Origin: Epithemia pelagica
Taxonomy: Eukaryota > Bacillariophyta > Bacillariophyceae > Surirellales > Surirellaceae
Direction of reading: 5' to 3'
DNA length: 64,000 nt
NCBI GenBank assembly: GCA_946965045.2
Contig: OX337233.1
Location: forward strand, 124,001-188,000
Shown: positions 59,901 to 64,000 of the stretch, in pieces
Position numbering within the stretch: position 1 is the first letter of the stretch
Layout: every line of letters starts with the position of its first letter
The notes under the pieces: generated by a model
What the model was told of the DNA's origin: nothing
Databases searched by the model: none
What the model saw: only the letters and a program-made list of their open reading frames with translations
Translations under genes and position numbers: made by a program

Positions 59901-60238
59901 GCCCATGCCGATGGAAGGTTAAGTCTCGATTTGTGGACAGGGCATATTGCTTTGATCTTCTTACCGTGATTGGAGAAACGAATCAAGTACGAGTCATCGA
60001 TGACAATAATACCGACGACAGCAAGAGTACGCAAACACACACGTGGCTGTATGAAGATTGTCGTGTGATTGCGGTCGAGTGTAGTCGGACACAGCAAATC
60101 GCGACGCCCCTTCTACAGTCCTGGTACATAATTGTGTACCGTGAGTTTGAAGACGGTGAGATTTGGTACAAGATTGAACTTGGTGATATTCAGCAAACTG
60201 TCAGAAAAAAGAATGAGGCACGTCCTCTACATTCATAG
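56936..60238 (+). pseudogene. Family Z coding-like segment, copy 3 (longest)
   Basis: 56936-57540 and 59010-60238 correspond to copy 1; 57540-59010 is present only here. The C-terminal stretch is open in this copy from about 59950 to the stop at 60236-60238 and reads like protein: VIGETNQVRVIDDNNTDDSK, WLYEDCRVIAVECSRTQQI and YIIVYREFEDGEIWYKIEL. Upstream strings VIYSVLDRLLRATMGPLLSEW and AYRHAVPTLLQLQERMLTTANE are in other frames, so introns or frameshifts lie between. Within 57540-59010, 58080-58250 resembles the 3' part of family X (AACGAGTCGCTG...CACAACAAGATGAT). No domain recognised. Confidence 0.45.
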
Positions 60239-60429
60239 TGATTAGTTTGTGACTCTTGGAGTCCAGCCAAAAAAAGCGAATTCTGCAAAACCATCTCTTG
60301 AATCTGATTGGTAAAGGCTAGCAAAGCAATTCACACAGCGACAAAAACACTCAACACAAAGCACACCTCTAGATAGTCTTTGTCTTTTCGTAAAAGTCAC
60401 GTTCTGCCGGACGCTGCAATTCCATGAGT

Positions 60430-60868
60430 GATTTTATTCTTTAGTACAATTCAGGATTATCCTTCCCTTTTTCAATACAGTGCGTACTGGTCGTGCTTCA
60501 TTTAGATTTTGATTTTGACGCGGAGCGTTCAAGGTGATATCCGAAGGGTGGGAGATTCCACACGCGGGTCCGGTGCGTATCCAGAGGTTTCCACAGTTGA
60601 ATTGCGTCGTCGTCCCGCCACGACCAGCCAGGATCCCACAACAATCATTGCACAAGAACATCGTGGATAGGAAAGAACCAAATCAGAATAAGTGATCCAT
60701 GGATGATGACTCTGTGCCCTGCAAAGTGCCATGATGCCACCACAAAGTCCCAGATTCTTGTCTCACGACCGCACGACCACGGCAGTGGCTCTTCCACATG
60801 AAGAGACAAAAATGTGGTCTTCCTTCCCCGCCTTTGACAACAAACCAGCACATTCTATCTTGCAACAT
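60430..60868 (-). pseudogene. Kelch fragment plus family W ORF, copy 4
   Basis: Duplicate of 26788-27230: DLVLSYPRCSCAMIVVGSWLVVAGRRRNSTVET, then MLQDRMCWFVVKGGEG on the same strand in another frame. A remnant carried along with the duplicated block. Confidence 0.62.
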
Positions 60869-60957
60869 AATCTTTCAACTTTTGAGTAAACCACTTACTA
60901 GGTTCTAGGATTACAATCGAACATAGAAAACAAGTCAGTGACTTGAGAACAAAACGT

Positions 60958-62174
60958 CTAGTAGGCTTCCTCCATCCCTTCATCACCACGGTGAGTATTG
61001 GACCTTGCGCGTTTAAGAGTTGATGTCGATGTAAAGAAGGGTGAGATATCTTCATTTCGGATAACGGCATTTTCAAGAGAATGATACCATCCGTTCGATT
61101 GGTGCTCACATAGTCGACGAAAACACCACGAATTCCTATCCATTAGTGGCAATGTCGCACAGGAAGTAGTGCGCCATCCACCAATCACGGCAACTTGATT
61201 GGCAACAGTTACTAGACTGAAGCCTTCGCGGTCATTTCCGACTGGTGGGAGATTCCAAACGCGGTTGTATCCAAGACTTCCACGGTTGAATGGCCTTGTC
61301 TACCCGCCACCACCAGACACGATCCCACAGCAACCATTGCACAAGAACCTCGAAGTTCGGAAAGCCTCAACTCCGAATGAGTGATCCAGGTGGGTGAGAA
61401 AGAAGTGAACGTCGAGCCAGTTTCCTTTTCTGTCTCATCACTGTCCCAGGGTGTTGTGTCGTCCAAATACTCCACCGAGTGAAGCATGCCATGCTCATTA
61501 CGGCCTCCAGCGACAAAAATGCGGTGACCAACGACCTCACTGGCACACCATGTTCGTGGAACAGTCATTCTTGGCCCCGCAGTGACAGTGTGATTGTTTG
61601 TATCTATAATATCTACCGACGACAAATAACGATCGTGGTAGCCACCCATTATAACGATGTATCGGTTGTGAACCGCAGCAGCACAACATCCCCATCGTTT
61701 CGCTGATAAGCGACATGTCAATGTCGTCCAATGGCTCTTCTTCGAGCTGCTTGATGTCGAAGATGGTTGGAGCAAATCGGTGACATTGATTTGTTCGATA
61801 CAATCCAAACTTGAATGTCTATTGTATCCTCCCATCACGTAGACCCCTCTATTGCACGTAACAGCAGCATGTCCATAACGTGCCTTGTTCATCGGTGACC
61901 CTTCTCGCCACTGCTTGTTCGATTCTGCCATATTCAATATCAGAACGGAACTGACACCGTATTGACCTTGTTTATATCCTCCCAAGACGACGACGGTTTG
62001 TCTCTTGTGGTTGCTATCCTCGTCCGTATCGGGATGTCCAATTACGACCGAAGCATGATAGTCTCGCGCTCCTCCCATAAGAGCAGGCCAATCGTTTTCA
62101 TTCCATTCAGGTGACTCGTCTAACAAAACAAGTTCCGACTGCCATGCTTGTTCTTTCAGTGTTGTTGTGGTCAT
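60958..62174 (-). pseudogene. Kelch-repeat protein K11, broken by a 7-base deletion
   Basis: Starts at ATG 62172-62174 (MTTTTLKEQAW). Five blades in frame (VVVLGGYKQG, VYVMGGYNRH, YIVIMGGYHD, IFVAGGRNEHG, LVVAGRQG, the fifth with Gly-Arg in place of Gly-Gly) up to STVEVLDT. At about 61266 the sequence GCGGTTGTATCC lacks seven bases present in the other copies (GCGGTTGCGGTGCGTATCC), and the frame ends at 61212. The last blade and C-terminus (MIGGWRTTSCATLPLM ... HRGDEGMEEAY) are open in another frame to 60958 and resemble K5. A truncated product of 320 residues is possible but lacks blade six. Confidence 0.82.
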
Positions 62175-62191
62175 GGTTGCAAAGGTTCCAA

Positions 62192-62330
62192 CTGCAGAAC
62201 TTATGAGGATCGAGACACTGTCTTGTAAGAGGCACGTGTAGGTTTGCTCTGTTGTTGTGATGCCGATGCTGATGGGTGCGGACTGGAAGCACGACTGAGT
62301 GCATGAAATCGATGGACCAAAGAGTGGGGT
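62192..62330 (-). promoter_or_regulatory. Shared 5' element of K11
   Basis: CTGCAGAACTTATGAGGATCGAGACACTGTCTTG...GGACTGGAAGCACGACTGAG...GATGGACCAAAGAG. One of the full-length versions, although the gene behind it is broken. Confidence 0.5.
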
Positions 62331-63386
62331 AGGAGTTTTCGTCACGAGACAAATCGTGACAGTTGCTTCGGCCGGTTGTTGTTGGCACTGCTCTTGTTGT
62401 TCCATCCTGCTAGTACTGCTGGTTAATGGTCAGAGGCCAGCATGGCGGGTGCCCTGTCGTTGTCGTGGTACTGGCAAAGGTCAGTTTCGTCGCCATGTAT
62501 AATTTTGGGATGCGTCGTCGTAGTAGTACAGTGTGTCGTGGTGCCTCTCGCAAAGAACCCCAGCAATACGTCTCTCTTGTCCGAGCCCTGCCAAACGTCG
62601 TTGGGAACTAGCATATCACAATATAGGGCATGTGCTCCTCCGTCATCCTCTCGACTTGCAGAACACCAATGGCTGGATGCGCAGTGCCTGCAACCAAGAT
62701 TGGTTTCCAATCCCCTCTAGTATAGTGTATAGTAGAACAACAATTTGTTGGTGGGTGCCAGCAAGAAGAGGTGGCCACCATGTGGCTTTGATGACCAAGT
62801 GGAACAATTCTGGTCGAGACAAGTCTAGAGTCCTTTTAGTATTCGTTTCCAAGAAGAGGAAGAAACTTGACAAAACAGGAAAATCCAGTTGCTGCCGGCC
62901 TTGAAGCGTAAGCGCAGAATGCCCGTAACAGTGATGAAGGTGATGTTTGTTGTTGTTGTTGGAATATCCAACAATACAATGAATGCTCCACAGTCTGTCT
63001 GGTTGTTGGTTCCTTACGCATACCGCGTCGACGAGAAGCAACGACACTGCCCACATGCTGAGGACGGAGACATGTGTAGCTTGCGAATCCTCTGGGAAGG
63101 TAGTTCGTCGACCGAGCTGTTGTTGACTGTTGACACTTGGCAACCTCGTTCGGCGTCTTTTACGAAAAGCACCGGCAGGTTGAGACGGACAAGCATTAAA
63201 AGTCGAAAGTCATCTGGAATTCATAATGCGGCGGTACGATTGCTGTAAAGCTGCGCAGTGCATGTTCTGATGATGGTGGGTTGTAATATATGGCCGTCCA
63301 CGTTCCACATCGTCCATTGTCGTCGACCCGTTTAGTTCGCCACGCAACAGTCCTAGCGTTTCTAATATCTTTTACTGTCCTAAAGA
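62331..63386 (-). repeat. Family V segment, copy 3
   Basis: Same order as 34995-35935: TTGTTGGCACTGCTCTTGTTG, the string coding HGDETDLCQY, GGTGGCCACCATGTGGCTTTG, AATCCAGTTGCTGCCGGCC, TGTCTGGTTGTTGGTTCC, GGGAAGG.AGTT.GTCGACC. Minus frames are interrupted; no gene recognised. Confidence 0.45.
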
Positions 63387-63663
63387 TTTTGTTTAAGTTC
63401 AGGCTTTTTGGTGCACATCCATTATTAGTTCCCAGCGGGAGTGAGTCATGAGGATTAGTGAATGAGTCGTTTGAACAGCAAAAGCACGCGGCCCACCCCC
63501 AAGCATGGGGCGACTGGTCAGTCGCACTTTTCAAGTGCATTCCCTTAGTCACCCCCACGGCTCGAGGGCCCCAAATCGCCAATTTCTCGACTCTGATACA
63601 AACTGCATTTCACCTCCACAGAGCCACCACGGAGGCAAACTAGTGAGGACGATTACATCCATC
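63387..63663. other. Boundary region and 5' leader of the last frame
   Basis: Up to about 63490 it still resembles 35954-36030 (GAGTCATGAGGATTAGTGAATGA). From about 63500 the sequence is unique and GC-rich. The change may mark the 5' end of another mobile element or the promoter of the gene that follows. Confidence 0.35.
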
Positions 63664-64000
63664 ATGGCTACCCGCACCTCCAACCCCGACCACAAGGCTC
63701 TCACCAATACTACCCACGACGGTTCTACGAAAGCGCGGGCTCTCCAAAGCCTCTCCTCATTGGAGCAAGACACTCTAAATACAAGGCTCTCCGACTGCAA
63801 CAACAACAAGACAGATGACCATGCTGCAAGGGGCCAAGATAATCCTTTTCCATCCAACCGAACGCCTCCGGTCACCCATCTTTCTACTAATAATGAATCC
63901 CATGGGCGTCCTTCCCTCGAAGGCGCCGTCAACTCCGTATTCAGAGGCTGGCATGGAAAGACGGCCCGGTCATGGCAAGTCCATGCATGTAAAGAAGTAC
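63664..64000 (+). CDS. Unrecognised protein, N-terminal part (3' partial)
   Basis: 112 codons from ATG 63664 (MATRTSNPDHKALTNTT) and open to the window end. Rich in Ser, Thr, Asn and Arg, with no signal peptide or hydrophobic segment, so the visible part is probably disordered. Codon use is C-rich, unlike the kelch genes and closer to the LINE at the left edge, so ORF1 of a retroelement is one possibility; a host gene is another. An overlapping minus-strand frame at 63549-63932 is taken as its shadow. Confidence 0.4.
   Translation, partial: MATRTSNPDHKALTNTTHDGSTKARALQSLSSLEQDTLNTRLSDCNNNKTDDHAARGQDNPFPSNRTPPVTHLSTNNESHGRPSLEGAVNSVFRGWHGKTARSWQVHACKEV

Overview
The window is nuclear DNA of a eukaryote, most likely a diatom or other stramenopile. 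This is an inference from three things: both Ty1/copia elements carry protease and zinc-finger variants that I associate with diatom CoDi-type elements, the sequence is dense in retroelements, and it holds local families of kelch and leucine-rich-repeat genes. No bacterial operons, rRNA or tRNA genes or CRISPR arrays were seen. ATG starts and uninterrupted reading frames of about 1.1-1.2 kb suggest that the kelch genes are intronless.

Layout. 1-2410: 3' end of a non-LTR retrotransposon (RNase H and zinc finger, TTA-repeat tail). 2411-10043: a phospholipase-D-like gene on the minus strand, split by a complete copia element (3283-9505) with 455-bp LTRs and a 6-bp target duplication. 10044-62174: a cluster of eleven kelch genes, all on the minus strand. 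Seven have intact frames (starts at 13991, 17339, 24650, 28542, 38722, 49855, 56815), four are broken (20908-21461, 51282-52482, 54879-55487, 60958-62174), and there are two small fragments. The cluster grew by segmental duplication. The same non-kelch sequence families, called U, V, W, X, Y and Z here, recur between the kelch genes, mostly as decayed coding-like pieces. A leucine-rich-repeat gene on the plus strand (18075-19400) carries one in-frame stop, and a remnant of a relative lies at 36.1 kb. A Ty3/gypsy element with identical LTRs (28698-34407) sits in the upstream region of one kelch gene beside a 549-bp inverted-repeat element. A second copia element (41396-47664) with an extra upstream reading frame sits in a copy of the duplicated block. 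63664-64000: start of an open, GC-rich reading frame that runs out of the window.

How the parts relate. The kelch proteins (about 375-409 residues) are predicted six-bladed beta-propellers. They have no recognisable signal peptide, membrane segment or partner domain, so they are probably intracellular scaffold or recognition proteins. Variation is marked in the loops that follow the Gly-Gly strands. Several kelch genes and the phospholipase-D-like gene share the same sequence just upstream of their start codons, so a common promoter seems to have been copied along with, or onto, different coding regions. All LTR elements look young (0-2 differences between LTR pairs), so the region has been remodelled recently.
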